64,000 nucleotides of DNA from Gonocerus acuteangulatus (lineage: Eukaryota > Arthropoda > Insecta > Hemiptera > Coreidae): positions 10,391,246 through 10,455,245 of the forward strand of contig OX328126.1 of NCBI GenBank assembly GCA_946811695.1. The letters run 5' to 3'. A model generated the notes under the pieces. That model was not told the DNA's origin and did not search any database. It saw only the letters and a program-made list of their open reading frames with translations. Shown piece after piece: positions 1 through 10,660 of the stretch; the stretch's first letter is position 1; every line of letters starts with the position of its first letter. The translations under genes and the position numbers were made by a program.

Positions 1-29
1 CGGTATGGAATGACAGATTCCATAATATT

Positions 30-499
30 TTATTTTTAACGTTTCCACCCTCAACTTTCCACTCATCCAAATCCTGAAGTCCTCTTTCTATCGAGCGTCA
101 TCCACCAAGGCCGAAAGTCGAAGAGAGATCGGTGAGCCACAGAAATTGGAGCACTTGAAGGAAGAGAAAGCCATTGCTAACACTCCACTTCTTCACTGCA
201 GCAGGCTTCTGAGTCGACAGTGGCCCAGAGATCTGCTGCAGTGAAGAAGTGAAGTGTTAGCAATGGCTTTCTCTTACTTCATGTGCTCCAATGTCTGTTG
301 CTCACCGATCTCTCTTCGACTCCAGCCACTGGTCGGAGCACAAGGGAGCTTAGGTAGGCCTCTCTCAACGTCATCTGAGCGTCCTTTCGAAGTAATTCGA
401 GGATAAAAATGGAAGTCCTTGATCACGAAATCCTCATATTGTATCACATGTCATATTAACAGATGTATTTATATACAGAATGTGATAACCAATGAAGAG

Positions 500-510
<11 letters not shown>
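30..510 (+). mobile_element. 3' UTR fragment of a Jockey-like LINE, with an internal inverted duplication
   Basis: Positions about 38-100 and 230-500 match, in reverse complement, the 3' part of the Jockey-like LINE on the minus strand near 3640-4020. Shared blocks include AACGTTTCCA, TCACCGATCTCTCTTCGACT and CATATTGTATCA. This copy therefore runs on the plus strand and keeps only the end of the element. Between them lies a reversed copy of part of the same UTR (about 113-222), absent from the copy at 3.7-4.4 kb. The match ends close to a (TA)n run at 507. No coding sequence remains. Confidence 0.6.
113..319. repeat. foldback inside the LINE 3' UTR
   Basis: Positions 113-204 are a near reverse complement of 231-319, with a short spacer that includes TTCTGAGTCGAC. 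The right arm is in the expected LINE order; the left arm is the extra, inverted copy. Transcribed, it would form a hairpin with arms of about 90 nt. Confidence 0.75.

Positions 511-556
<46 letters not shown>
507..556. repeat. (TA)n microsatellite
   Basis: About 25 TA units, directly abutting the foldback that begins at 557. Confidence 0.97.
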
Positions 557-559
<3 letters not shown>

Positions 560-1180
560 TTGATGTTATTTTTCGTCGCTGGGATAGTATTTTTAGATGG
601 AACGGCATTTCTCTCCAGCGGTGGTCCTGCTCCTCACTTCTTCCTGGAATATTTCGATGGATTCATCTCCATCTTCTTCAGCCAGGTACTTGTTTCTTCC
701 TCGGTGGTAGCCAAGGGAATGACATTTTTCTCGATCTGGGCTCCTTATCTCCCCTCTAGCCACAGTATCGGCGGACGAATGGTGTTGAAGCTCCCTGTAA
801 GGAAGCTGTGAGGAGCAGGACCACCGCTGGAGAGAAATGCCGTTCCATCTAAAAATACTATCCCAGCGATGAAAAATAACATCAAGCATATAAATCCTTA
901 CGGCGAGGAAAATAGAAGCAGGAGAGAAAAAAGACGCAATACCATCAGCGCTGCCAACGGACAGAATCCCAACTACACCAGGGAGCTTCAACACCATTCG
1001 TCCGCCGATACTGTGGCTAGAGGGGAGATAAGGAGCCCAGATCGAGAAAAATGTCATTCCCTTGGCTACCACCGAGGAAGAAACAAGTACCTGGCTGAAG
1101 AAGATGGAGATGAATCCATCGAAATATTCCAGGAAGAAGTGAGGAGCAGGACCACCGCTGGAGAGAAATGCTGTTCCATC

Positions 1181-1183
<3 letters not shown>
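557..1183. repeat. three-part foldback element flanked by TA runs
   Basis: Segment 595-797 is repeated as its reverse complement at 980-1183. A second reversed piece at about 803-890 matches 557-645. The element is clearly more GC-rich than its surroundings and begins and ends at (TA)n tracts (507-556 and 1189-1223). Reading frames in it are open by chance on both strands and overlap mirror-wise, so I do not call a gene. It looks like a non-autonomous foldback transposon, or a reversed duplication between TA tracts. No target duplication can be defined inside TA repeats. Confidence 0.75.

Positions 1184-1188
<5 letters not shown>

Positions 1189-1223
<35 letters not shown>
1189..1223. repeat. 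(TA)n microsatellite
   Basis: TA run closing the right side of the foldback at 557-1183. Confidence 0.95.
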
Positions 1224-1229
<6 letters not shown>

Positions 1230-1237
1230 GAACACTG

Positions 1238-1415
1238 AAAGATCTAAAAGTTTTAAAAATCCAATTAAAAGCTAATTTCACCTTCGATTAAGCAGTCAAT
1301 ATTCTATACTCAGTTTTTTAAAAATGACAAACCCTTCTAAAAACACGTGATAGAAAATGGACTCCTTGTTTGAAGGTAAATTAGCTTTTAATTGTATTTA
1401 AAAAAAACTTTTACA
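1238..1415. repeat. imperfect inverted repeat (MITE-like)
   Basis: The block AATTAAAAGCTAATTTCACC near 1261 is mirrored near 1375 as GGTAAATTAGCTTTTAATTG. The arms extend outwards through A- and T-rich DNA. No open frame. Confidence 0.5.
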
Positions 1416-1423
1416 GAGGGTTT

Positions 1424-1637
1424 TTATAGAATACAATAGAATAGAATAAAATTTATTTGTTAAAGATTTACAGTCTTGTACAAATTATACATAGATAAAT
1501 ATAAATAACTTATTCCCCCACATGAGTCCAGTTTATCATAAAAACAACTTGTAATAAAAACAACTAAATAATGAAACTTCATTACGTTTCAAATGATTTA
1601 TATTTCCGTTTTCAATAAAACCACAAGAAAAAGGAAA
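1424..1637. other. AT-rich stretch without a gene
   Basis: Contains AATAGAATAGAATAAAATTT, a sequence type often seen near ends of arthropod LINEs, followed by unique-looking AT-rich DNA. Nothing else recognised. Confidence 0.4.
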
Positions 1638-1977
1638 AAAAACCCTTGATAATTAGTAGAAGAAGAAAAGGGGGAAAAACCCTTGATAATTAGTAGAAGA
1701 AGAAAAGGGGGAAAAAACCCTTGATAATTAGTAGAAGAAGAAAAGGGAAAAAAACCCTTGATAATTAGTAGAAGAAGAAAAGGGGGAAAAAACCCTTGAT
1801 AATTAGTAGAAGAAGAAAAGGGGGAAAAAACCCTTGATAATTAGTAGAAGAAGAAAAGGGAAAAAAACCCTTGATAATTAGTAGAAGAAGAAAAGGGAAA
1901 AAAACCCCTTGATAATTAGTAGAAGAAGAAAAGGGAAAAAACCCTTGATAATTAGTAGAAGAAGAAAAGGGAAAAAA
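1638..1977. repeat. 37-bp minisatellite, 9 copies
   Basis: CCCTTGATAATTAGTAGAAG recurs at 1643, 1680, 1718, 1755, 1793, 1831, 1868, 1905 and 1942, a period of 37-38 bp. Each unit also has a purine-rich GAAGAAAAGGG(GG)AAAAA part whose G and A run lengths vary. The minus strand is open only because the unit lacks stops. Confidence 0.97.
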
Positions 1978-2183
1978 AAGCAATTCATTGGACTGGCCAT
2001 AAATATCATCATAGAATTTGATTGGTGAGTGGATCATCATTGTTTAAGGAATCCATGTTTTTTTTTTTTTGTTTTTTTTTTTTATATAACAGAAATAAGG
2101 GGGGGAGAGTTATGTTATTGTAAATTGATACTAACCATATTGTTTTTTTCTAGTTGTATGAAAATGGCCCTAAGGCGGAGACG

Positions 2184-2851
2184 CACAGTAAGGCCAAACG
2201 ACATTTCGTGTTTCAAAAAAGGCTTCAGCCTCTAAATCTTAACCGATTTTAATGCACTTTTTTAAAATGAAAGCTAACAAAATTTAAAACAACTTTAAAT
2301 GGCCAGATTTTGATTTCTGCTTCTATTGTTTATTAAATTACGAGTAAATAATTCACGAACGTCTACAATTAAACATAATATAATAATATATTTTTCGTCT
2401 AACTTAATGTCAGCACTGATATGGTTGAAATTAAATACTCAAATCCTGATTAGACTCGGGAAAGAACCGACACATCTTCATAAAACGTACATTTATCTAA
2501 ATTTAACGACGAGATTATTTGAAATAATATGATTTTTGAATGATTTAAAAATAGATTTTGAATTTTTCAAAGTTTAATCAGAATTTGAATGCTTTATTTC
2601 AACGATATTAGTGCTAATATTAAGTTGAATGATAAATAAAATATTATTTTATGTTCAATTGTAAAAGTTATTAAATTATTTACACGTAATTTAATAAACA
2701 ACGTACACAAAAATAAAAAATCTGGCCGGACAAAGCTGTTTTAAATTTTATTAGCTTTCATTTTTTTTTTTTTTAAATGCATTGAAATTGGTTAAGATTT
2801 AGGGGCTGTAGTTTTTTTGGAAACACGAAATGTCGTTTTGGTCCCACTGTG
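2184..2851. mobile_element. non-autonomous DNA transposon, possibly Transib-like
   Basis: Terminal inverted repeats of about 130 bp: 2184-2316 against 2717-2851. The right end, read inward, starts CACAGTGGGACC and the left end starts CACAGTAAGGCC; both then share AACGACATTTCGTGTTTC. The bases outside are AGACG (2179-2183) and AGACA (2852-2856), a 5-bp target duplication with one mismatch. Known of the family: Transib elements make 5-bp duplications and have RSS-heptamer-like ends. An 8-bp hAT reading of the ends gives no matching duplication. The interior has no transposase. The superfamily call is inference. Confidence 0.55.
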
Positions 2852-2856
2852 AGACA

Positions 2857-3639
2857 TAACAATGTGAAAAGTAGTTAATGAAAAGGTTTTAGGTTAAGAT
2901 CCTTTAAACTAACAATGTTTTAAAAAGTATATAGAAATGTTTAAAATATTCCCTGTTTGCCAAGCATAACTGAAATTTAATTATTTTTTTAAAAATAATT
3001 TAAGTTCTTCTGGAGAAGACCCTGTCGATGTGGGTATACGCGACATTTCACTAGCCATTCTGCAGGCTTCCTCAGAGTTCCTGGGAATGAAAATTTGATT
3101 CAATCCGCTCTCCATATATTCATTGCTAGGGACCAGCTATTTGATGGATGTGTTCCCTGTAGCCAATAAGATCCTCTGCCTTCCACGGGTTTGTGTGTAA
3201 TGAAAACCCACAATAAATTATGACTTCCACATTTTTAAAAAATAATTTTTGTTTAAATACAAATTATTAATAACAATTAAATCCTTAATTGCTACTGCTC
3301 TGCGATATTACACAGCAACCATTGTACTGTGCTATAGTTGCTGAACTCATCACCGATGGATTAGAGCGGCATTATTGTCAAACTTATGATACAATATGGA
3401 TATTAATAATGTAACTTCTAAATTGATATTGGCGTTGGTAGCTCGCCCTCACTTCCTGTTCCTCATCTTGTGCTATCCGGGAAATATCTGATTACATACA
3501 AAATATTTCATTTATTATACATGCTCACAATTCAACATGCGTATTCTATATAATATGACATATCTTGATAAATATTTTTTTTAATTGACCACAATTTGTA
3601 TCTTATATTTTCCTATAAATTTTCTTTTATATATATTTC
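2857..3639. other. intergenic stretch, nothing recognised
   Basis: AT-rich with a somewhat richer patch at 3005-3200 (possible degraded transposon). I see no coding frame, RNA gene or clear repeat boundary. Confidence 0.4.
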
Positions 3640-4365
3640 TTAATTGATTATTACATCCTGTATATAAATACATCTGGTAATATGATGAATGATACAATAT
3701 GGAGGTTCTGTGCTCAAGGCCTTCCAACTTCATCCTCGATTAACGCCAGAAAGACGCTCAGATGACGTTGAGAGGTGCCTACACAAGCTCCCTTCTGCTC
3801 CGACCAGTGGCTGGAGTCGAAGAGAGATCGGTGAGCCACAGAAAATTGTCGCACTTGAACAAAGAGAAAGCCATTGCTAACACTTCACTTGGTCACTGCA
3901 GCAGATCTCTAGGCCAATGCCTTTTGAGTCGCCTCGGTGGAGAGAGTGGGTGGGTGGCACTTGATAGGGAGAGGACTTCAGGATTTTGATGAGCGGAAAG
4001 TTTAGGATGGAAACGTTGGAATCTGGATAATACAACAAATCATTAACGAGTGGGATATTGAGGTCTTTATGGAGGTTGAGGTTGGAAACATAAAAAGGAG
4101 CATCGACTATTGTTCTTAGGACCTTGGATTGGAATGTTTGAATGCGTCTGATGTTCGATGTTTTCGCAGTTCCCCATAGTTCTGAACCGTATGTCCAAAT
4201 GGGTTGCAGTAGTGATTTGTAAATGATCAGTTTGTTTTTAGTACTTAAATGTGATTTGCGGTTTAACAGTCTATAGAGTTGTCCAAATCGTCTGTTATGT
4301 TCTTGTCTGTTAAGTTTTAAGTGATGTTTCCAGGTAAGTCGGGAGTCCAAGTTTCCTATAAATAA
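3640..4365 (-). mobile_element. 5'-truncated Jockey-like LINE, C-terminus and 3' UTR
   Basis: Coding end at 3877-4365 followed (minus strand) by a UTR at about 3640-3990 that is shared with the fragment at 30-510. Upstream of 4365 the LINE similarity stops abruptly, as expected for 5' truncation during target-primed reverse transcription. Confidence 0.7.
3877..4365 (-). pseudogene. Jockey-clade reverse transcriptase, C-terminal fragment
   Basis: About 160 codons, open from the truncation point to the stop at 3877. Family-typical blocks are LDSRLTWKHHL near the start, then LLNRKSHLSTKNKLIIYKS and LQPIWTYGSELWGTAK, which mark the region after the RT catalytic palm in Jockey-like ORF2 proteins. 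The endonuclease, the palm with its YADD box and the 5' half are missing. The first ten residues after the annotated ATG are not LINE-like, so that ATG is fortuitous. The last ~45 codons run into sequence shared with the 3' UTR copy at 30-510. A dead copy. Confidence is high for a LINE and moderate for the Jockey clade. Confidence 0.8.
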
Positions 4366-4662
4366 GAATAATTGTGACATAGATCTAAAAGGATTTTTAT
4401 AACTTTCATGTACATTGTTGTGTAGAATTTATAACGCCTAAACGTTTGTAGGTTTTTTTTAAAGAGCGTATACATAGCGTCATTCCAACAGTGACAACTT
4501 CTGTATATGTAACTGCCTGAACTGTCTAAAAATTCCAGTGGAATTTACAGAGTCAGGTACAGGCGAGGACTTAAAACTCATAAACAAAGATTACTTTATA
4601 TGCCAGAAATAGGACCTGTCAAGTTTCATTTCTAATTATTAAAACCATATTTGGTGACCCTA
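4366..4662. other. no feature recognised
   Basis: AT-rich DNA between the LINE truncation point and the S3 SINE. No supported gene. Confidence 0.4.
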
Positions 4663-4868
4663 TGGCCGTGAGGGTTAAGGCGTGAGCACTTAACACTCCG
4701 TGCCAAAGGTAATGGGTTCGATTCCCAATAGGGGTAGTGGCTTTTCTTTAGAAAAAAGAAAAGGCAACAGCCCTATCCTGGCTAGAAAAGGGTGGTAACC
4801 TATAGATAACCCGTCCTGAAATTCGTAGTTAATAATAAATGGGCGTTAAAATTAAAATAAATAAATAA
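4663..4868 (+). mobile_element. S3 SINE (Ser/Leu-tRNA-like), full copy
   Basis: Starts with GGCCGTGAGGGTTAAGGCGT (box A region) and has box B as GGGTTCGATTCCC. A body follows with TTTCTTTAGAAAAAAGAAAA and AAAAGGGTGGTAACCTATAG, ending in TTAATAATAAATGGGCGTTA and an AATAAATAAATA tail. At least seven more full or partial copies lie in this window. A SINE rather than a tRNA gene: the tRNA part is degraded and always joined to the same body. Confidence 0.85.
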
Positions 4869-5107
4869 AAACATATAAATTGGGATGAGAATATATACCT
4901 TGTACAAATATATTACATATTTTGAGGCATTTCCATTTCCATTGGATTCTCGTGCGGGAGATGAATGAAAAGTTTTATTCTTATTCCGGGACACAAGTCC
5001 CATAGGAATAATTTTGAAATTACAAAATAATTGTGAATTTTACTTATAAACTTAAAAACTTATAAATGCTATCAGTATCAATATATAGTGTACAGCTTCA
5101 ATATAGA

Positions 5108-5524
5108 CTAGGGGTTGGGTAAAACTTGGAGGGATAGAAGGTGGTGGAAGAGTCGGGATTTAAAGGTTTCTAGGTTGGTAGAATGGCGGACAAACGAAGG
5201 CAAGGAATTCCATAGCGAGGTGGCACGGGTGACGAATGAGTTTTCGAATATTGCTGTTCGGTGGGAAGGAATATAAAGATCGGAAGGACGAGATCGGGTG
5301 TTACGGGAGTGAACTGAGGATTTAAATTTAAGAAGTTGAAAAATATAAGAAGGTCTACGGGATTGAATTACTTGGTAAAGGACTGAGCCGAGGAAGTACT
5401 GACGACGATAAAGAGGGAATAGCCAATTTAGCTCTTGGTAGAAATGTGATATGTAGGAGTCTCTGGGGATCCCGAGGATAAAACAAATGAAACAGTTCAT
5501 GAGGCGTTTGAGTTTTGCCTCGAG
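5108..5524 (-). pseudogene. non-LTR retrotransposon ORF2, C-terminal fragment
   Basis: Open on the minus strand from about 5524 to the stop at 5108. Near the N-terminal side the frame reads LEAKLKRLMNC, then PRDSYISHFY and SVLYQVIQSRRPSY. Near the end it reads LYIPSHRTAIFENSF and TSLWNSLPSFVR, followed by FKSRLFHHLL. This HRT..FENSF..LWNSLP..FK..L pattern marks the extreme C-terminus of many Jockey/CR1-type LINE ORF2 proteins. Palm and endonuclease are absent. The 5' break coincides with an S2 SINE piece (5524-5582) in the opposite orientation. The clade cannot be fixed from the tail alone. Confidence 0.75.
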
Positions 5525-5582
5525 ATCGCCAGAGGTTCGATTCCCACGGAAGGAATTTTCTCATCTCACGGCCAGGAGAAAA
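5524..5582 (+). mobile_element. S2 SINE internal fragment
   Basis: Contains the box B form AGGTTCGATTCCC followed by GGAATTTTCTCATCTCACGG, matching the reverse complement of the S2 copy near 63290-63350. Abuts the LINE fragment. Confidence 0.6.
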
Positions 5583-5810
5583 GTCAAACAATCATAATTT
5601 CTATCATTTGATTTAATTTAGGGTCTGGTACTTCTAAAGTACTTACATTGTAGCAATCTTGCACGTTGACCTGATGGCTGAGAGTATAAATAAGACTATG
5701 GATGGAAGAATAGTAAGAAATGCGATCCACCCTTTACCCTACTGCAGGATAAGAAAAGATGAGTGAGTCTCAGTGGGAAAGTGCAAAGTGACACCAAGCT
5801 AGTGAAGGGC

Positions 5811-6518
5811 GATATTCGAAAATGGGGTCTTTTTGCCAAGAACCATCCAGTTACTTTTGAAGTAGCAGTAGTGATTTCTAACAGTTACTCGTACTCGCTG
5901 ACAAGCTTACTTGACTCGTTATCTACGGTTATAATTTATATTAGATAATGGCAAGCAATATTTATTAATAAAGAGGTTAATATGATCAAACTCAATTCTC
6001 TCAACTACGAAAAAAGTTATTAAGCATCAAAGTTAATTTTTTTGCAGGTTATGAATGATAACATAAACAATAATATTTGAAAACACACATATATTATTCC
6101 TTTTCTCTCTCTCTCTTTTTGGATATTTTACATTTATTTAGCATTATGGACATACGTGCTATGGGTTTCCGCTCGCTCAAGAAGGTATCAAAACTCTAAT
6201 CAATCCAACTCGCTAAAATTAATAGAATACTATTAATTTTTGCGAGTAAGAAACCAATCGCTTTTTCTTTGTCAGGAACATCCCGAACTAATAGTAAAGA
6301 CCCATTTTTCTCATTAACATAAACAGAGCTTTTTCGCAAAAAACGCTAATTCACTGTTGATGGTTACTTTACTCCCAGCAAAAACCTATACAATTGCCCA
6401 TCGGAACCCTCCAATAGGAAGGCAAAGGAGTTATGGGCATGCGCTGAATCACTGATAAAATCACTGCTGCTACTTCAAATGTAACTGGATGTGGTCTTCG
6501 CAAAAAGACCCCGAATAT
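5811..6518. repeat. inverted-repeat element, about 0.7 kb
   Basis: Segment 5811-5882 is mirrored at 6448-6518. Shared pieces are GGGGTCTTTTTGC, CATCCAGTTAC and TTTGAAGTAGCAG. The interior holds a CT run near 6107 and no transposase. Probably a decayed non-autonomous DNA transposon; ends and target duplication not resolved. Confidence 0.55.
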
Positions 6519-6699
6519 GAATCGATCGATCCACGAAAAAAGATCGGCGAATTCAAATCGATTCGAAAGATCGATGTTCTAGGCTCAGAAGATGGATCTT
6601 AGATATGGATTGATTTAATGATTACTTACTATTGACTAGGAAAATCGTATTTTATTTTTCGAATCTATTCTAGTACGAATTGACCTAAATAAGTCGATT

Positions 6700-6702
<3 letters not shown>

Positions 6703-6770
<68 letters not shown>

Positions 6771-6775
6771 AAGTG
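6703..6775. repeat. (TA)n microsatellite passing into (TG)n
   Basis: TA units to about 6760, then GTGTGTGTG. Confidence 0.95.
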
Positions 6776-7021
6776 TGTGTTTATGTGGGTGTAAATGTGT
6801 TTTAGAATGGGCCATTAACTGGACATGCGTGTTTAAACTTCACATAAGCAGTTTAATAAACATCCACAAGCATTCAGTACTGTACTGTAGTCATCCCGAA
6901 TTCCTGTTAGTATTTATCCCCTAGTGGCAACCCCCTTCCAGCAGGAAAGGGCAGAAGTTGGACCATTGCTGTATAGTAATGGGAGGACTATAACAATACT
7001 TCTTCCTTTCCTAGAATATAT

Positions 7022-8800
7022 AGTGGGATATTTAACAGGGATAGTGCTCGGGAAAATATCACTATCTTTATTATCTACATGTATAACTGTCTCCTCAAAA
7101 TATCGAAATATATTTCACAGGGATAGTCCTCAGGAAAATATCACTATCTTTATTACATACATCAATAACTGTCTCCTCAAAATATATTTCACAGGGATAG
7201 TGCTCTGGAAAATATCACTATCTTTATTATATACATCTATAACTGTCTCCTCAAAATATCAAAATATATTTCACAGGGATAGTGCTGAGGAAAATATCAG
7301 TATCTTTATTATATATGTACATCTATAACTGTCTCCTGAAAATATCAAAATATATTTCACAGGGATAGTGCTCAGGAAAATATCACTATCTATATTATAT
7401 ACATCTATAACTGTCTCCTCAAAATATCAAAATATATTTCACAGGGATAGTGCCCAGGAAAATATCACTATCTTTATTATATACATCAATAACTGTCTCC
7501 TCAAAATATATTTCACAGGGATAGTGCTCAGGAAAATATCACTATCTTTATTACATACATCAATAACTGTCTCCTCAAAATATATTTCACAGGGATAGTG
7601 CTCAGGAAAATATCAAAATCTTTATTATATACATCAATAACTGTCTCCTCAAAATATCAAAATATATTTCACAGGGATAGTGCTCAGGAAAATATCACTA
7701 TCTTTATTATATAAATCAATAACTGTCTCCTCAAAATATATTTCACAGGGATAGTGCTCAGGAAAATATCACTATCTTTATTACATACATCTATAACTGT
7801 CTCCTCAAAATATCAAAATATATTTCACAGGGATAGTGCTCTGGAAAATATCACTATCTTTATTATATACATCTATAACTGTCTCCTCAAAATATCAAAA
7901 TATATTTCACAGGGATAGTCCTCAGGAAAATATCACTATCTTTATTACATACATCAATAACTGTCTCCTCAAAATATATTTCACAGGGATAGTGCTCTGG
8001 AAAATATCACTATCTTTATTATATACATCTATAACTGTCTCCTCAAAATATCAAAATATATTTCACAGGGATAGTGCTGAGGAAAATATCAGTATCTTTA
8101 TTATATATGTACATCTATAACTGTCTCCTGAAAATATCAAAATATATTTCACAGGGATAGTGCTCAGGAAAATATCACTATCTATATTATATACATCTAT
8201 AACTGTCTCCTCAAAATATCAAAATATATTTCACAGGGATAGTGCTCAGGAAAATATAACGATCTTTATTATTAACATCTCTAACTGTCTCCTCAAATTA
8301 TACAAATATATTTCACAGGGATAGTGCTCAGGAAAATATAACGATCTTTATTATTAACATCTCTAACTGTCTCCTCAAAATATACAAATATATTTCACAG
8401 GGATAGTGCTCAGGAAAATATAACGATCTTTATTATTAACATCTATAACTGTCTCCTCAAAATATACAAATATATTTCACAGTGATAGTGCTCAGGAAAA
8501 TATAACGATCTTTATTATTAACATCTGTAACTGTCTCCTCAAAATATACAAATATATTTCACAGTGATAGTGCTCAGGAAAATATAACGATCTTTATTAT
8601 TAACATCTATAACTGTCTCCTCAAAATATACAAATATATTTCACAGGGATAGTGCTCAGGAAAATATCACGATCTTTATTATATACATCAATAACTGTCT
8701 CCTCAAAATATATTTCACAGGGATAGTGCTCAGGAAAATATCACTATCTTTATTACATACATCAATAACTGTCTCCTCAAAATATCAAAATATATTTTCT
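7022..8800. repeat. satellite array of about 75/83-bp units, 22 copies, with higher-order structure
   Basis: The block CACAGGGATAGTGCTCAGGA recurs 22 times from about 7035 to 8716. Two unit lengths alternate irregularly, about 82-84 bp and 72-75 bp, differing mainly by loss of an ATCAAAAT piece. A run of variant units at 7117-7450 is repeated at 7909-8240, an offset of 792 bp. From about 8240 a distinct subtype (ATAACGATCTTTATTATTAA) dominates. Long open frames across it are an effect of the stop-poor unit. Confidence 0.97.
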
Positions 8801-8989
8801 TATTATAGGATTATAACCCTTTCTTCTCAATAGTATGTTTTTAAAATTGCAAAACGTCATTTTTATTAAATAATTTTGACTATGCGGTTAAATATCGCTG
8901 TGTAGTCGTATATGAAAGCGATTGTCTCAGGCAATAATTTGGTTAGTATTACCACTATAAATTGCATTTGATCCTCACCTCAGCCATCT

Positions 8990-9065
8990 TTATTTATTAG
9001 ATAATTACACTTTTTCACTTGACGTTTCGGCCTCAGGGCCATCCTCATAAGACTAGAGAAAAACA
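8990..9065 (-). mobile_element. possible Penelope-like element terminus
   Basis: Contains CACTTGACGTTTCGGCCTCA followed by GGGCCATCCTCAT. A GACGTTTCGGC + CATC block is typical of ends of Penelope-like elements, and related blocks occur at 32735 (plus) and 60160 (minus). No coding sequence is attached here. Confidence 0.4.
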
Positions 9066-9263
9066 CATTACATGCATTAAATTACATTAAAAATACCCCC
9101 ATTTTCATTCTATGTAAAATTTCTTAAAATTTTCTTTAAAACTAATATTACCTTCATTCGTATGTTCACATATTATTAACCCTATTGCAACAAGGGCTTA
9201 TCATCAATCGTAATAATGAAGCTGCTAACCTTTAAATTTTAGTTAGTTACTATGGTTAATATA

Positions 9264-9438
9264 TTTATTTTTTTTAAGGGGCATCGATATCTAGGTCATT
9301 AGCGCCGACATCCAGGGTGCAGCGAGGAATTTTCCCAACGAGCTGTGATATGAGAAAACTCCTGCTGTTGGTGGGAATCGAACCCACCATCTCCCGCTTA
9401 TGAATCTAAGGCACTAGCCACTAGACCACGGGGAGACC
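9264..9438 (-). mobile_element. S2 SINE (tRNA-Met/Glu-like), near full length
   Basis: Read on the minus strand: CCGTGGTCTAGTGGCTAGTG (box A side), then box B GTGGGTTCGATTCCC, a body, and the tail core GGCGCTAATGACCTAGAT before an A-rich end. Same order as the copies at 28020 and 63217. Confidence 0.85.
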
Positions 9439-9489
9439 CCTTGCTTCATAATCTTTACTTTTCTGTACGGCTATTTAATAGGAAAAAAC

Positions 9490-10088
9490 ACGCCATTTTA
9501 CGAGATGCCAAGAAATCCATATATTTAACTGTTGTTATATATTTTACGAGATGCCAAGAAATCCATATCTTTAACTGTTGTTATATATTTTACGAGATGC
9601 CAAGAAATCCATATCTTTAACTGTTGTTATATATTTTACGAGATGCCAAGAAATCCATATCTTTTACTGTTGTTATATATTTTACGCGATGCCAAGAAAT
9701 CCATATCTTTAACTGTTGTTATATATTTTACGAGATGCCAAGAAATCCATATCTTTAACTGTTGTTATATATTTTACGAGATGCCAAGAAATCCATATCT
9801 TTTACTGTTGTTATATATTTTACGCGATGCCAAGAAATCCATATCTTTAACTGTTGTTATATATTTTACGAGATGCCAAGAAATCCATATCTTTAGCTGT
9901 TGTTATATATTTTACGAGATGCCAAGAAATCCATATCTTTAACTGTTGTTATATATTTTACGAGATGCCAAGAAATCCATATCTTTAACTGTTGTTATAT
10001 ATTTTACGAGATGCCAAGAAATCCATATCTTTAACTGTTGTTATATATTTTACGAGATGCCAAGAAATCCATATCTTTAACTGTTGGA
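9490..10088. repeat. 46-bp minisatellite, about 13 copies
   Basis: TTTTACGAGATGCCAAGAAA recurs every 46 bp (9500, 9546, 9592 and on) to 10086. Variants with ACGCGATG and CTTTTACTG recur in the order expected from multi-unit duplication. Because 46 is not a multiple of 3, the translation cycles through three frames; not a gene. Confidence 0.97.
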
Positions 10089-10124
10089 AACGAGGCTGTG
10101 AGTCTGTGACTTCTTTACACAGTT

Positions 10125-10580
10125 TGACATAATCATAATCACAATTACGATTACAATTATAATCACAGGCTACAAGATGTTATTGGGATTACGATTATAA
10201 TCACAGGCTACAAGATGTTATTGGGATTACGATTATAATCACAGGCTACAAGATGTTATTGGGATTACGATTATAATCACTGGCTACAAGATGCTATTGG
10301 GATTACGATTATAATCACAGGCTACAAGATGTTATTGGGATTACGATTATAATCATAGGCTACAAGGTGTAATTGAGATTACGATTATAATCACAGGCTA
10401 CAAGATGTTATTGGTATTATGATTATAATCACAGACACTGGAGATAAGATCACGATTATGATTATAATCACACTCGTAATTATAACATTTTCCTGAAATT
10501 ACGACTCTAATCACAGCTGTTTCTAAGATTATGCCTCTAATTACAACTAAAACCTTTCTGTAATTAAAACTGTAATCACA
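10125..10580. repeat. 38-bp minisatellite decaying into an ATTATAATCAC repeat
   Basis: GGCTACAAGATGTTATTGGG + ATTACGATTATAATCACA repeats with a 38-bp period from about 10165 to 10420. To the right and left only the TTACGATTATAATC part persists, so the longer unit probably grew from a shorter one. Confidence 0.93.
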
Positions 10581-10589
10581 ATTTTCTGT

Positions 10590-10660
10590 GATTACAGTTT
10601 TACCCGCCAGGGATGTCGGCGCTAATGGCCCAGAACTCTATGCGCCGTAAAAAAAAAATA
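10590..10660 (+). mobile_element. S2 SINE tail fragment
   Basis: Contains CGGCGCTAATGGCCCAGAAC and GCGCCGTAAAAAAAAA. The six bases at 10617-10622 pair with 10642-10647. 5'-truncated copy with an A tail. Confidence 0.75.

Noticed and set aside
593..1183. ORFs of 104-159 codons in the 557-1183 foldback
   Set aside because: Mirror-image frames in inverted arms with no recognised domain; more likely chance openness of GC-richer DNA.
6924..8120. Repetitive ORFs of 76-134 codons
   Set aside because: Produced by the about-80-bp satellite; the frame changes with unit length and identical peptides recur with the block duplication.
9532..9942. 136-codon repetitive ORF
   Set aside because: The 46-bp repeat cycles through three frames; no independent evidence for a protein.
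7022..10450. Regularly spaced repeats that could suggest a CRISPR array
   Set aside because: The units are contiguous with no unique spacers, and the window is eukaryotic.
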